Assembly (NCBI GenBank): GCA_015680685.1 | Contig: MNCI01037516.1 | Location: 189,805-253,804 of the forward strand | Direction: 5' to 3' | DNA: 64,000 bases | Source: Gnetum montanum | Taxonomy: Eukaryota; Streptophyta; Gnetopsida; Gnetales; Gnetaceae | Shown: positions 46,468 to 59,762 of the stretch, in pieces | Layout of the letters: every line of letters begins with the position of its first letter | Numbering within the stretch: position 1 is the stretch's first letter | Position numbers and translations under genes: made by a program | The notes under the pieces: model-generated | Database searches by the model: none | Seen by the model: the letters and a program-made list of their open reading frames with translations, nothing else | Told to the model about the DNA's origin: nothing

Positions 46468-49400
46468 ATGGCAAACACTAGCAATAGCAGTGGAGTCAAT
46501 AACATGGATATAAATACTAGTAGAATGATTTATTTAAATTCTAAAAATTATTAGTTATGGAAGGGAAAAATGAAAGATATTATATACTATAAAAAGTGTT
46601 ATGCTCCTATCACTGGTAAAAAGCTAGCAGCAATGGATGATGAAGAGTGGAAAATGTTGGATAGGTAAGTTATAGGATGTGTTCGCCATTAGGTGGATGA
46701 TAACATTTATCATCTTGTTTCTATAGAAAAACTTGCCAAAAGTCTATGGGATAAGTTAGAGGAGATGTATGCCAGAAAGACGGGAGTAAATAAAATGTAA
46801 TTGATAACAAAATTAATGAACACCAAGTACAAAGAAGGTACTCCCATATCTAACCATCTTAATGAGATGTAGGGCATTATGAATCAAGTTGTAGATTTGA
46901 AGATCAACTTCAATGCAGAATTATAGGATCTAATAATTCTTACTTCCTTGCCACAAAGTTAGGAGACACTCAGAATGTTGATATCAAACTCAACCCAAAA
47001 TGGAGTTGTATCATTTAGCCAAAGCAAGAGTAGTCTCTTGAATGAAGAAATTAGAATAAAGATAGCAGGCTCCACAAGTTCCAGTTCTGAGGCATTGGTT
47101 ACAAAAAACTAGGGGAGGATATAGAGCAAAGATCCACAAAATCATGGAAATTCTAGAAGAAAGTCCAAATCCAAAACCAAGATTTGAGTATTATCACTAT
47201 GGCAAGAAGGGACACATGAAGAATAATTGCAAAAATCTGAAGCAAAATTAGTAGCAACAACATCAACCAAATTAGAATGATGGAGATTAGGCTTTAGTTG
47301 TCAATCAAAAGGCTTACATCCTCAGAGAAATGAGTGATGCTGATACCATTAATTTGGCAACCCAGGAAATGGATTGGATAATTGATAGTGATGCTTCTAT
47401 TCATGTGACATCCAAAAGAGACTTCTTCTCATCCAACACTCAATGAGATTATGTTGAAGTTAATATGGGAAATGATTATTCAAGAAAAGAAGTTGGCATT
47501 GGAGATCTTTGTTTGAGGATAGATACTGGTTGCAAACTAATTTTGAGAAACATCAAACATGTTATAGATATTAGACTAAACTTGATATCTATGACGAAAC
47601 TGGATAATGATGGCTACAAGAACCACTTCAAAGAAGGACATTGAAAACTCTCCAAGGATTACTTAGTGGTAGCTAGAGGAAAGAAGCATCATTCTCTATA
47701 CATGACACAAGCACATGTAATCAAAGACATCATCAATGTAGTAGATGATGAAGTGACAATGAAGCTGTGGCATAATAGGCTTGGCCACATTAGCCAAAAG
47801 GGGCTAGATATCCTAGCCAAGAAGAATATACTTCCAAAGGTGAAAGGCATACATTTGAAGAGCTATGTAGATTGTTTAGCTAGAAAGCAGCATAGAGTCA
47901 CCTTCAAGAGCTCACTTCCATGAAGAAGTAAGCATGTTTTAGATCTAGTGCATTTTGATATTTGTGATCCTATGCCAATAAGATGACTTGGTGGGGCATA
48001 CTACTTTGTCACATTTATTGATGATCACTCTAGAAAAGTATTGTTATACACCTTGACAAAAAAATACCAGGTGGTAGATATGTTCAAGCAATCCCATCCA
48101 AGTATAGAAAGAGAGATTGGCAAGACATTGAAGTGTATTAAAATAGACAACAAAGGTGAATACATGGGAGCATTCTTAGATTATTGAAAGAATCATGGTA
48201 TTCAACACCAAAAGACTCCTTAGCTAAATGGTCTAGCTAAGGATGAATCGAACTATTGTGGAAAAGTCTATGAGCATGCTATCACTTGCAAAGTTACCAA
48301 AAACCTTTTGGGGAGAAGTGGTGAAGATAAATGCTAATTTGATCAATCTTTATTCCTTAGTTCCTCTAAATGGAGATATTCTAGAGAAAGTATGACGTAA
48401 TAAAGATGTCTCCTATGATCATCTGAAAGTGTTTAATTGCAAAGCATTTTTTCACATCTCAAAGAATAAGAGATCCAAGCTAGATGGAAAAACTAGGGAA
48501 TGCATCTTTATGGAATATGGCAATGATGAGTTTGACTATAGACTATTTGATCCTATTATAAAAAAAAGTAGTTAGAATCTAAGATATTGTATTCTTTGAA
48601 GATTAGTTTATTAGAGACATTAACAAGGAGATCTAGGAACCAGAGAAAAGTGATAAGGTGAATCATGATCTTGTCCTTCCACCTAAATCACATAATCAAG
48701 ATGGAAATGAATAAGAAGTTACTTAGGCTTCCACAGATGATGGTCAAAAACAAAGTAGATCAACAAGAAGTCACCAGCCTTCCAAAAAGTAACGTTCTAA
48801 TGAGTATGTGGTGTTGACTAAAGGGGGAGAACTTAAAAGTTATGACTAGGCTATAGTTGATAAATACAAGGAGGAGTGGATCAAAACCATGCAATTAGAA
48901 ATGTAATCATTCAAGAAGAATAACACATATGAGTTGGTGAAAATACTAAAAGGGAGAAAAGCATTGAAGAATAAGTGGATGTACTAGCTAAAGGCTGATG
49001 GAGATGAAATAAGGTATAAGCTGAGGTTGGTTATGAAAGGCTTTAATCAAAAGCAAGACATTAACTTTAATGAAATCTTCAAACCAATGCTAAAGATGAC
49101 ATCCATCAAAATGATTTTGAGTTTAGCTACAAGTCTAAACTTGGAGGTTGAGAAAATAGATGTGAAGATTGCCTTTCTCCATGGTGATTTGGAAAAAGTG
49201 ATCTATATGAAGCAACCGAACGAGTTCAAAGTCAAAGGAAAATAAAAAATGGTGTGCAAACTAAACAAAAGTCTGTATGGATTAAATCAAGTACCTTGAC
49301 AATGGTAAAGGAAGTTTGAGTCTTTCATGATAGAGCATGACTACAAAAGACTACTGCAAATCATTGTGTGTTTGTGAAGAAATTTGTAGATGGAAACTTC

Positions 49401-50300
49401 CTTATCCTCCTACTTTATGTATATGATATATTGATTGTTGGCAAGGATGTCTAGAAGATCAACAATTTGAAGAAGGATCTCAGCAAATGCTTTGCTATGA
49501 AAGATTTGGATCTAGCTAAGTAGATCCTTGGTATGGACATTTACCAAGATAGAAGTTCCAGGAAAGTATGGTCGTTGTAGGAGAAATAAATTGAGAAAAA
49601 AAGGAGTAACTTCATTGCTTTCTAATCACTTCAAGTTGAGCAAGGAGAAGTGCCCTTCCACAAAAAGTAGAAGGAAGAAATTAGCAAGATTTCATATGCT
49701 TCAGTAGTAGGAAGTTTGATGTATACTATGGTTTGCACATGACTAGACATTGTTTACGTAGTTAGTGTTGTAAATAGATTTCTCTTCAATCTAGGAGAAG
49801 AGCATTAGGCTACAATTAAATGGATTTTCAGGTACCTTCAAGGAACTTCCAAGCTCTCATTTTTTTTTTGGAACTGGAAAGCTTGAACTAGAGGACTATT
49901 CTAATGCTAATATGGCTAGAGATGTAAACTCTAGAAAATCCATCTTAGGTTATCTGATAACCTTTGGAGGGAGAGTTGTGTCTTGGTAATCAAATTTGCA
50001 AAAATGTGTTCCACTTTCAACAATCATTGCAACTACTAAAGCTATCAAGGAATTACTATGGATGAAGAAATTCCTATAGGAGCTTGGGTGTAAGCAAGAT
50101 AGGTATATCTTATACTATGGTAGTCAAAGTGCTATACATCTTAGTAAAAATGGAAATGGAAACATATTAAACTCCAAGAAATTGGAAATGAAGAAGATTC
50201 ACATAAGTGAAAATGGTTTAGATATGATGACAAAAACTATATCCAAGGACAAGATTGAGATCTGTCAAGAAATTGCTACAATGGCTAAGTCCTTCATGTA
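46468..50300 (+). pseudogene. Copia gag-pol (element 2), broken
   Basis: Gag runs from MANTSNSSG near 46469 (KLAKSLWDKLEEMYARKTG, LMNTKYKEGTPISNHLNEM). The knuckle near 47185 reads YYHYGKKGHMKNNC, with both early Cys changed to Tyr. Protease trace: WIIDSDASIHVTSKRDFF near 47370. The pre-integrase segment lies in the open frame 47666-47923 (MKLWHNRLGHISQKGLDIL). Integrase follows (DLVHFDICDPM, FVTFIDDHSRKVLLYTL). RT is best seen at 49027-49245 (NEIFKPMLKMTSIKMILSLA, KIAFLHGDLEKVIYMKQP). RNase H traces are near 49890-50230. There are many stops and frame shifts. Confidence 0.8.
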
Positions 50301-50316
50301 GTCGGAAGGGGGAGAT

Positions 50317-50983
50317 TGATGTGTGTGGGTCCCTCCAACATGAAGCCCATGTCACATTAATATAAATAAATAAAAAGAATGTGAAGGAAGACTACCTGCT
50401 AAGCCAACCAAAATTAGCTGCCCATGTTGGCTACTAAGTTAGGCAAACAAAATTAGTTGCCTAGGTTGGCTACTAATTTTGGTAACCCTCAACAAAAGTT
50501 GCCTAAGTTAGGTAGCATAGGGCATTTTCTTTGGCTATAAATCCAAGGGAAATGGCAAATGGGTTCAAGGGCAGAAGAGAAGCCAACAACCAAAGTGAGA
50601 AAGAGAGGCCAAAGGGAGAAAGACATAAATAAGCTTTGTAAGCTTAGGTTTCTAGGATTTTTTTCTAAAGGGATGTGAGATTTCACCTTGTTATTCCAAG
50701 AATATTTTTCTTGAGGGTGTGTGTCGATTTTGTATACCTCTAGTAATTAACTAGAGAGACATTTTTGTATTCTTACTATTTATTAGTGAAGAAAGATTTT
50801 TAGAGTTCCCTAAAGGAAGGGTGAACCACATGAGTTTTTGTGCTATTAGATGTTATTATTTTGCACTTTACTTCCGTTGTCTACTCTATTAGTTTATATC
50901 TTACTTTTAACACACAAGTGGGAAAATATGGGAAAATATTGCATAAGCCAGTTCGTGGTGTTATGCCCTCCTTTTTCCCAATA
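50317..50983 (+). repeat. 3' LTR of copia element 2
   Basis: Starts TGATGTGTGTGGGTCCC and ends CCCAATA, where the expected CA has become TA. Confidence 0.8.
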
Positions 50984-51097
50984 AATAATTTATGAAAGAA
51001 ATTTAAATGACTAAGGAAAACATACCTTCTTGTTGAAGATTGAGAAGTTACTAATGGCTGAATTCAAAATAGAGAGTAGTGCATCTTCCTGTTCTGT

Positions 51098-51612
51098 TCA
51101 CTCAAAACTACCTAAACCTTCAATATCCATGATAACGTAGAGGCAGCTTGAAAAGATGCAAACCGTCAACCAAGCTCTGTCGCTGCATATTCCTCCTACT
51201 GTATCAAGAAGAGATCCACACAGGTGATTTAGTAGATATGATTTTCCGCTACTCTGCTTTCCCATAGATGATATGATATGACCTTCATGTAGCCATCGCA
51301 TCCCATTGACTCAAAATGGAATCATACACTCCAGACCTCAGCAAGTTTTCAAGAGATACATTATTCGCATAAGTTACGTGAGAACAGATTTGGGGCCCAT
51401 GCACTAACGGTTGTATCCCATTGTTCTCAGCTCAACATATTTGAACTGGAACCAGACAAATAGGCTGCCGCATGAAATCTCCCATCGCCTTCTAAATAAT
51501 GTTGTAGAGTGTTTGCAGATTCCCAACCGTCCACGGTTTGGCTCTGACAGTAAATTGTGCAGTTGCCGAAATCCTTTCCCTTGTCCTTCTCTATACGCCT
51601 GAAGTTATGCAT
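51098..51612 (-). pseudogene. P-loop GTPase domain fragment (VLIG/GBP/atlastin-like superfamily)
   Basis: Minus-strand remnant with a clear G1 loop, MGKQSSGKSYLLNHL (about 51210-51260), then GGICSDRAWLT, and a G3-like YVIMDIEGLGSFE near 51100-51130. A TGA replaces the residue after this, and the frame then continues EQEDALLSILNSAISN towards 51050. QSSGKS followed by DxEG is typical of large GTPases of the VLIG, guanylate-binding and RHD3/atlastin group; which one is not settled. An upstream segment at 51427-51612 (NFRRIEKDKGKDFG) is linked by position only. It probably belongs to the same gene as 57240-59811, now separated by copia element 3. Confidence 0.55.
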
Positions 51613-51771
51613 AACAAAATCTGATAGGTGGAAGTATAGAATCCAGAAACACGTTCTGATTCATGTAATACTATAAAAAAAGATGGGTATGGGTCCGTAA
51701 AAGGTGGGTATGGGTTCGTAACGAGTTGATGTGACTTTAAAAAGTTAAAATATATTTGTTAAAAGAAAAAC

Positions 51772-54700
51772 ATGGCAGCTCTTATGAATTCCAATATATT
51801 TGTTAACAGATCTGTGTCTCTCCAAGTGTCTGTATTCAATGGAGAGAATTATGATCTCACAAGATCTATGGGATGTTGTTGAAAATGGATTCCAAGATGT
51901 TGATCAAGCAACATTTCAAGCCTTGAAGGAAGATAAAAAAATGAATTTAAGGAGCTTCGTAAGAAAGATGCAAAAGCATTATTCATCATTCAATCTGATA
52001 ATCTTTCCCAAAATTATCATGCATCAAACTAGCAAAGCTACATGGGATGCACTGGAGATTGCATACAAGGGATTATTAAAAGTTTGTGTTGTCAAGTTAC
52101 AAGTATTAAGAAAAGATTTTGAATCTTTTCACATGTTAAATTTAAAAAATATTGATCAATACACTAGCCGATTTCAACAAGTTTGAAATGGACTTGAATC
52201 TTGTGGAGAAACACTTGAGGAAAGGCATGCTGTTAAAAAGATCCTTCAAAGTATAACTTGACGATATGATCATGTCATTGTGGCTATTGAAGAAGCAAGA
52301 GATCTTGATAAGATGACCATGGTTGAGCTCATAGGAAGCTTAAGGACATACAAGCAAAGAATTTTTTATCGTGAGGATTCAACAACAAATGCATTTCAAG
52401 CACAATTTTAGAGGACATCCAATTAAAATCAAAATCAACATCAAAGATCCTTAAGTGGATCCTCATTCAGAGGACATGGATGTGGTTGTGGCAGATCTGG
52501 AGGTTGTGGTCGTGAAAGATCAAATCATTCAAAGGAAGGTAAGCATTATGATTTCTATGGTACCAACACCCACAATACTCTTGAATGTTGTTCAAGGAAG
52601 AAGTATGAAAAGAAGGGCAAAGCAAAAATTGTAGAATATGAAGATGAACAAAAAGGTGAGAAATTATTTTACATTGAAAAGGAGAAAGTTCAACTCTGAA
52701 TCTCCACAAAGGTACCAGATGCTAGCAACAACAACAACATTTGGTATGTTGATAGTGGGTGTAGCAATCACATGACAAGGAATAAGAAACTATTCTCAAG
52801 CTTGGAAAAAATATGATGGAAAGGTAACTATAGGTAATGGGAAGAAGTTAGCCATTGTCAGGATTGGATCACTTGCCTTTACAAGAACTCAAAGTAACAA
52901 ATATGTTATTTCCCAAATCTATTTTATTCCTAATCTTTCAAAGAATTTATTAAGTGTTGGGAAATTATGTCACAATGGGTATCATGTTGAATTTGAAAAA
53001 GAGGTTTGAAAAATTTCTAAGGCTAATGATGATAAAGGTATTGTTATTATCCCTATAAGTAAGAATCAGATGTACAAGTTGTAGATGCAAAAGGATGTTC
53101 ATTGTCTCATTGTCATTGAAGACATAGCATGGTTATGGCATGCTAGGTTAGAACATGTCAACTTTGGCTCAATGGACCACATGCAAAAAGGAGAAATTGT
53201 AAAAGGTATGCTAAATTTTTCTTTGCTAGATAATCATGATTGTGGCATATGTCAACTAGGAAAAATTACAAGGTTGTCATTTCCTAGAAAAGAACATAGA
53301 GTTCAAGAAAAATTAGATTTAGTTCATTTGGATTTATGCGGTCCCATGCAAACATTGAGCCTAGGTAAAAACAGATATATGTTAATCATAATGGATGATT
53401 TTTCAAGATTTCCTTGGGGATATTTTATGAAATTAAAAGATCAAACATTGGGATTTTTTAAAGAATTCAAGGTGAAAATAGAAAATCAAAGTGGCAATAC
53501 AATTAAGAAAATCTAAACAGATCGTGGTGGTGAATTTTTATCAAATGCATTTGACGAATTTTGCAAGAAAAATGGGATTATTTATCAAACTACCACATCA
53601 TTCACACCTCAACAAAATGGCATTGCTGAGAGAAAAAATAGAATAGTGGTTGAAATATAAAGATGTCTACTCCAAATGTTAAGTTTAGAGAATAAGTTTT
53701 GGATAAAAGCTTATGCAACATCAATTTATCTTTTAAATAGAGCGCCATCAAGGTCAATTCTTGACAAAACACCATATGAATTATGAAATGGTTATCCACC
53801 CAATATCTCTCATTTGAAAATTTTTGGTTCACCTTGCTATGTGCAAACCCTTGCATAAAACCAAAAAAAATTAGATATGAAATCTACATCGTGTATTTTT
53901 ATTGGATATGCATTAAATTTCAAAGCATACAGGTGCTATGATGTTGCAAATAAAAAGGTGGTTGATTCACATGACATGAATTTCATGGAGGAAACATTCC
54001 AACATTGTCACAACATGCCCATACCACAAAATGTCACATTCTCTACACATAAATTAGGCTAACATCCTAGAAAATCTACCAATTTTCTCAATGGTTCTCA
54101 AAGCCAACACAAGACGATGGAGGGTCCTACCAATAGTAGAATGTTTTTTGATTTGCAACTGCTTACACTTGATTTATCTACCCTCCTTTCAATGACATCC
54201 CTTCAACGTCAACCTGGGCAATATACTTCTCCTTCCTATCCACACACAAGTGTCCACATATAGCAACCAAAAGACATTTTCCCCATAGGAGTGATCACCT
54301 CTTTTTAGTCACAATCATCATCTCCTAGCAGCACAAGTCAAGCACACACCAATTTCTCCTTCCCACAAATTCTCATCACCACCCATCACCCAAACAATAT
54401 GCAGATTCCATTCAACATACATCACCCAAAAAATAAACATGCCACAAAATCCTAGCTGCATTCTTCTCATTTTTCTAGTCATGAACCAGCAAAAAACATG
54501 TCTACTGTTGTCAACTCTGAAGAAAATGTGCCTATTGCTACCAATTTTGGACATGAATCTACAATAGTAATTAGCCCAAGACAACCACATCCCAACCACT
54601 TCACTCTAACAACCAAAATCCCTATGGCCAAAGACTATCATCCTACACTCCACCCTCACATGGACCATTTTTTCAATTTCAATCATGGAGAACATGAGCC

Positions 54701-56911
54701 ACTCTACAATACCATGGTCATCCATGGTGTTGTTTTTCCTCACTTTTCTACTACATCTGCATTCTCATCCCTTGCCCATTTTAGTCATGCACTGGCCAAA
54801 TACAGTGGTCCCATTTTATCTTCTCCAACTTTCCAACAACCCAACCAATTCATCATGCAACCACATTATAGTATTCCACACTATTTTTCATCCTCATTAC
54901 CACCCTATCTTTCATCTATCCAGCAACGTACAGGGTGGGAGGAAACTCATTCCAATGAGGCATCTATTTGCAACATTGCTTCACACTGGGATAAAAACCA
55001 GAATGTTTCAATGGCCAATGTAGTGCAGCAACATACACAACTTTCATTCCCTCTTCCAAGATAAACCTTTGCAGCGGCACCCTCACAAATCATTCCATCT
55101 AGCACACCTTCTACATCAACAATATCCACATCATGGTAGATTCCATCCACTTCTTACCTAGCTCAATATCATCAAGCCTCCAACATGCTAGATACAAATT
55201 TTACAAAGCGCATGACCTGTAGTCATTTTCATGAAGACACTGTTCCACCACCCAAGACGTGGAATCTATTGAGAATGCTCTCTTCACTGCCATGGACAAT
55301 GAATTTTTTGCACTACTTACATCGATGGTGGGAAGCGATGATGGTTTAATGGAACCATCTATAGTCATTGAAGCTGCACTTGATAACTACTATATTGATG
55401 CCATGGAAAAAGAGTTACAACAAATTAATAAAAACAACACTTGGAGCCTAGTTCCTCATCCTTCTAGTAAGCCTATTATCAATTTAAAATGGATATTTAA
55501 ATTTAAGAGAAATTATTATTGTGAGATAGAAAAATTCAAAGTTTACCTAGTTACCAAAGGATTTCTCCAACAGCAAGGTAGAGACTTTGATGATAACTTT
55601 GGTCCTATTTCATAGATGGAATTCATGAGAATCATTTTTGCCATTGCAGCAAAAGCTAGCTATGTGATTTATTAACTAGATGTGGCTTCTACATTCCTTA
55701 ATGGATTTCTTTATGAAGAAGTTTACATGGAACAGTCACCAGGCTTAATTGATGAAGGACAATGAAATCATGTTTACAAGCTCCATAAAGCATTATACGG
55801 GTTCAAGCAAGCTCCACGTGCATGGTTTGTACATATTTATGCATTTTTCATGCAAGAAGGCTTCACCAATCTTTAGTTCCAAACAATGATATACAAAAAG
55901 GTATCTAGAGATGATTTTATTTTTGTTTGTTTATATGTAAATGACTTAATCTATTTCTCATCTACAATTGCATTAGGATATAATTTTCTTAATGCCATGA
56001 ACAAGGAATTCAAAATGTATGATTTAGGAAAGATCTCATACCTTTTGGGTTTTCAAGTTATCCAAAGAACAAAATCAATTTCCATATGCTAAATGAAAGT
56101 TTCCTAATCCTTAATTGAGAAATTTAGCATAATTAATTATAATTCTTCAAATACACCACTTGCCATTTGTACAAAACTTACCAAGAATGACAAATCCCCA
56201 TCTATCAACCCTTTACTATATAGATCCTTGGTTGGTAGTTTAATGTATCACTCCAATACTCATCTAGATATCCAATATGCTATAAATTACCATTCTCAGT
56301 TTATGCAAGATTCGCATGAATCACATTGGAAATCTGCAAAATGAATATTGCGATACCTAAAAACTATTACAGATTATGGGATCACGTTTCATCAACATAC
56401 AAATTTCAAGATATGGGGATACACTAATGCAAATTGGGGAGGTGACCTTGAAGATAAAAAGTCAACTTCTAGTTTTTGCTTCTTCTTTGGTCCATCACTT
56501 ATCTCATGGAGATCAAAGAAACAATCTATGGTCACACTCTCAATAGTAAAAGCAGAATACATTACTACATCGAATGTTGCTACTTAGGCCATATGGATCC
56601 ACTCTATTTTCACCGAAATGAGATATATACTTGAACCTCCCATTTAATTATACTGTGATAGGACTAGTGCTATTGCAATGGCTCACAATCTTGTTCATCA
56701 TGGGCATTCTAAGCACATAGATATCAAGCATCACCATCTCAGAAGCCTAATCTAAGATAACATACTCAACATGGAACATTGTGCAATTGAAGCACAAACG
56801 GTAGACATCTTTACTAAGATTTTGAGTTGTGAAAAGTTTGAGTCTTTTCGAGACTTCATAAGAGTGGAACATCTTACCATCATGGGAGGGTTTGTGGAAT
56901 ATGATGACTAG
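51772..56911 (+). pseudogene. Copia gag-pol (element 3), broken, YVND at the RT active site
   Basis: Gag starts MAALMNSNIF at 51772. The best segment is 51800-52190 (SQDLWDVVENGF, TSKATWDALEIAYKG), with a deletion after FNGENYD. Protease trace: WYVDSGCSNHMTRNKK near 52740. Pre-integrase and integrase are open at 53085-53516 (LWHARLEHVNFGSMDHM, CGPMQTLSLGKNRYML), then TPQQNGIAERKNRI near 53610. RT is at 55400-56090 (LKWIFKFKRN, VYKLHKALYGFKQAPRAW). The catalytic YVDD is YVND (55934-55945), which would kill activity even without the stops. RNase H is at 56348-56880 (GYTNANWGGDLEDKKSTSSF). Between integrase and RT lies an unusually long His/Pro/Ser-rich linker. Confidence 0.82.
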
Positions 56912-57209
56912 ATGTTTTACAATAAAATAGAATTAGATAAATCTCTTCCATTAATCTATTTTAAATAAAATGATATCCTATTCATGTAATTCTTATCCAA
57001 TACCATGTTTAGGTCATTCCATATTAAGAAGATCCTTAAATAAGATGATAAGGATCATCCTCATGATTTTCAAGATTCATGCTTATCTCTCCAAATCTAT
57101 TCTTGGAAGATCAATGCCTATATAATTATAGTAGCACATATTCATTCATAATGAAAGAAAGACATAACAGAATTTAAGAAAGTTTAACAAGAGTGTGTTT
57201 GTTCTAACA
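56893..57209 (+). repeat. Probable 3' LTR of copia element 3
   Basis: Follows a GGGAGGG purine tract; starts TGTGGAATATG and ends TTCTAACA. TATATAATTATAG is internal. Called without a matching 5' copy, so the limits are tentative. Confidence 0.4.
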
Positions 57210-57597
57210 AAGTTATGTATTTCCTTTAAGCTTAGATTGTAGATCTAGGGCCCTTTAGACTCTTCACCATTTTCAACTCTTCGGTCTTGTGATCCACTTT
57301 GAACAAATCAAAAGTCTGTGAGCACAAGGGATCAATTTTGTGCATAAGATTCTAGCATATCTTGTCAAGGTCCTTCTTAGTAGGTGCCACCTCTATAAAC
57401 CTCTATCCAATTCCAAGTTTATCAATCTCCTCAGCTGAAACCACCATCTCAATTTTTTGATCTGCTATCTTTGGCAAAGAAAGATGGCTTTCATTGTTTC
57501 TGAAGCTTTTTATGTGCATCCTCTTTAGTTTGCCTCCATCATCACCTCTACCTAGATCGTACTTCATTTGCCGAAGTAATGCATCTTCTTCTACATT

Positions 57598-57727
57598 CAA
57601 ACAATTTTGCAGCAGGATCCTTTCTTCATCCTTCGTTTTCTAGAACCTTTTCCGAACGAAATCAAACAATTTTGCAGTAAGTTCCTTTCTTCATCCTTTG
57701 TTTTCTAGAACTTTTTCCCCAAGGAAA
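57598..57727. repeat. 65-bp tandem duplication within the pseudogene
   Basis: Two diverged copies, each starting CAAACAATTTTGCAG and containing TTTCTTCATCC and GTTTTCTAGAAC. The length is 2 modulo 3, which accounts for the frame difference between the flanking open segments. Confidence 0.85.
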
Positions 57728-58766
57728 TCGGTTATGCTCTGCCTAAGATGGCTGAAATGCTTTTGCTAAAAGTTTGTTTTCCAGATTCGCATATTTCACT
57801 GCAAAGAGCTTTCCAGTCGTCCATGAACAAATTCCCATTAGTCACAGCGCTCTTATCCAATTTGAACTCTGAGAATTTCTTCTTCAATTCATCACAGTTC
57901 CATCTTTTATTGCCCTGGAGATCTGATGCTGCTTTGTCCAAATCTTGCCATGTAATAGAAGTGTCTCCCTTCAAAAGAAATTCCTTTGTTTCTTTGGAGT
58001 TTAAACGATTGCCTGCAACCAGGTCTACAAGAAGCTGCTTTTCAGAATACCTGGCCTTCCCTATATTGGCCATGAATCCTTCACCCACATCTTTCAGCTA
58101 CTCTGCAATGCCTTTGCTCATGAGAAAACATAGAAAACAAAAACATGTTTGTTGCTTGCAACCCAGTTGGAACACATTCTTCCACAAAACTACTTATGGA
58201 TATGTTTGGTGTTTGCACTTCAGTAATATCTCCGCTCTTTATTTCCTCCTCAACAAGGGTAACAGGTTCACTTAACATGGGGTTTTTTCTTTACCATCAG
58301 TTCTTTTACTCCTTCTCAAGAAGGCTTACACGTTCACCAACTACCACGGCAGGTTTTCTTTTCCATTATTTTTGACTTTTTTCTTTTTCAATTCTTTGAC
58401 TTTTTTTCTTTTTTACCGGTAGACTCTCTTCGAAAACATGCTTGAGTGCTCCTATAGTCCTTCATCAGCGTAAACTGCTGCCCAAACATAATTGGGCCTG
58501 CGTCGACTTTCCTGCTTCAGTAATCAGAGCTTGAAGGATGACCCATTTCTACATCTAAATGTATACCACAAAGACCAGTTTCTGACAACCACAAACATTG
58601 GCCAGAACCTGCTCCAGGTGCTCAAGCAAACTTCCTCTACTTCGTTGGTGGCATTATTAGAACCCCAAGTTGGCAGATATTTCAAGAAACTACATATCTC
58701 GGGCAATGCCTGCATAAAAGCAAGAATGATCCTGTCCACTGCCTGCTGGAGCTTAGAATCTACGCT

Positions 58767-58800
58767 TAACTGCCTTTGCTCCTTAACTGCCTTTGCTCCT
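58767..58800. repeat. 17-bp tandem duplication within the pseudogene
   Basis: TTAACTGCCTTTGCTCC twice in a row. The 17-bp length shifts the frame; without one copy the open segments on either side fall in the same frame. Confidence 0.9.
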
Positions 58801-59762
58801 GTTCGGACCTTGATTTAATTAAATACTTCAATTCCTCGTATCGTTGCAGCTCCGGCAATCCAGAATGTTTTAGGAAGAGAATAAAGTCATTGTTCTTGAG
58901 ACAAGAGAAATCAACGGCATAATGTTGGTATCGTTCTTTAATCATGGAAGGAAGCTTATGAGGATCCATTGAGAGCCGGCAAATTTTGGTGCATGCAAGA
59001 GATTCTCTGGGGCGATGAAACCACATCGATGGTGGCCTTGGCTGAAGAAGGGCCCTGGTATTGGCATGGCTAATAGAGCTTTTTGGTTCTGTAACCCTGT
59101 CATATCCTTTCCCAAAGTCAGCCTGAAACCTTCTGAAATAATCCGGGCATCAACGGATGCATTTTGGACATTGGAAACGTGCTTTATTCTTCTGTGTTTT
59201 GCCTTCTGACACGAAGCAGAGGCAGACAAAACTTCTATCAGATTATCCTCTTCTACCAACTCGCATACATCATCACAGAGGTCCACCAGATACAGCATAA
59301 AATTGCACATCTGCTGCCTGCCTGCTTCTTCCATACGACTGCCTTGACGCCTATAAAATGCTACCATGCAATGTTGCATCTTTGATGCATATAGCCCTGC
59401 TTCAAAGTTACCTTGCAGCATTGTGGAATACGTAGAATCATTTATAGCACCCATATTTTTCAGGAGTCTTGCCATCGTGAGCTTGTCACCGTGGACCCCA
59501 ACAGTTGTCAAGGATACGCTGTTCAGCATCTGATAATTGATTTTAGAATCAAAGGGGTTTCGAGTATCAATGCTGCCAGATATCAGGTGCTTGCATATTT
59601 ATGTTATTTGGGTTTCAGGAATATGAATTTTCTGTAAGAATCCTAGTTCTTGCTTGTAGGAAACTATCTTCATCACCTGGAATGTTGTTGGAGATGAGTC
59701 TACGTCGGTGATCCTTTGCAAAGCATCATCATGAGAAGGAATGTCACTAGAATGGTGATGTT

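Larger units (their letters stand above)
45755..50983 (+). mobile_element. Ty1/copia element 2, decayed
   Basis: The 3' LTR (50317-50983, 667 bp) follows the purine tract GGAAGGGGGAGA. The 5' LTR (about 45755-46351) lacks roughly the first 70 bases. It is followed by the tRNA-iMet-type primer site TGGTATTGAAGC (46354-46365). Both LTRs carry tandem copies of a block of about 43 bp (CCAACCAAAATTAG...TTGGCTACTAA) upstream of GGCTATAAATCC. No target duplication could be confirmed. Confidence 0.85.
51608..57209 (+). mobile_element. Ty1/copia element 3, 5' LTR not found, inserted in the GTPase-like gene
   Basis: Coding remnants run from 51772 to 56911. A likely 3' LTR is at 56893-57209 (TGTGGAATATG...CTAACA), with TATATAATTATAG at about 57119. 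AAGTTATG occurs at 51602-51609 and again at 57210-57217, directly after the presumed LTR end. This looks like the duplicated target site, though it is longer than the usual 5 bp. No 5' LTR or clear primer site could be read. The left edge is therefore uncertain. Confidence 0.65.
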
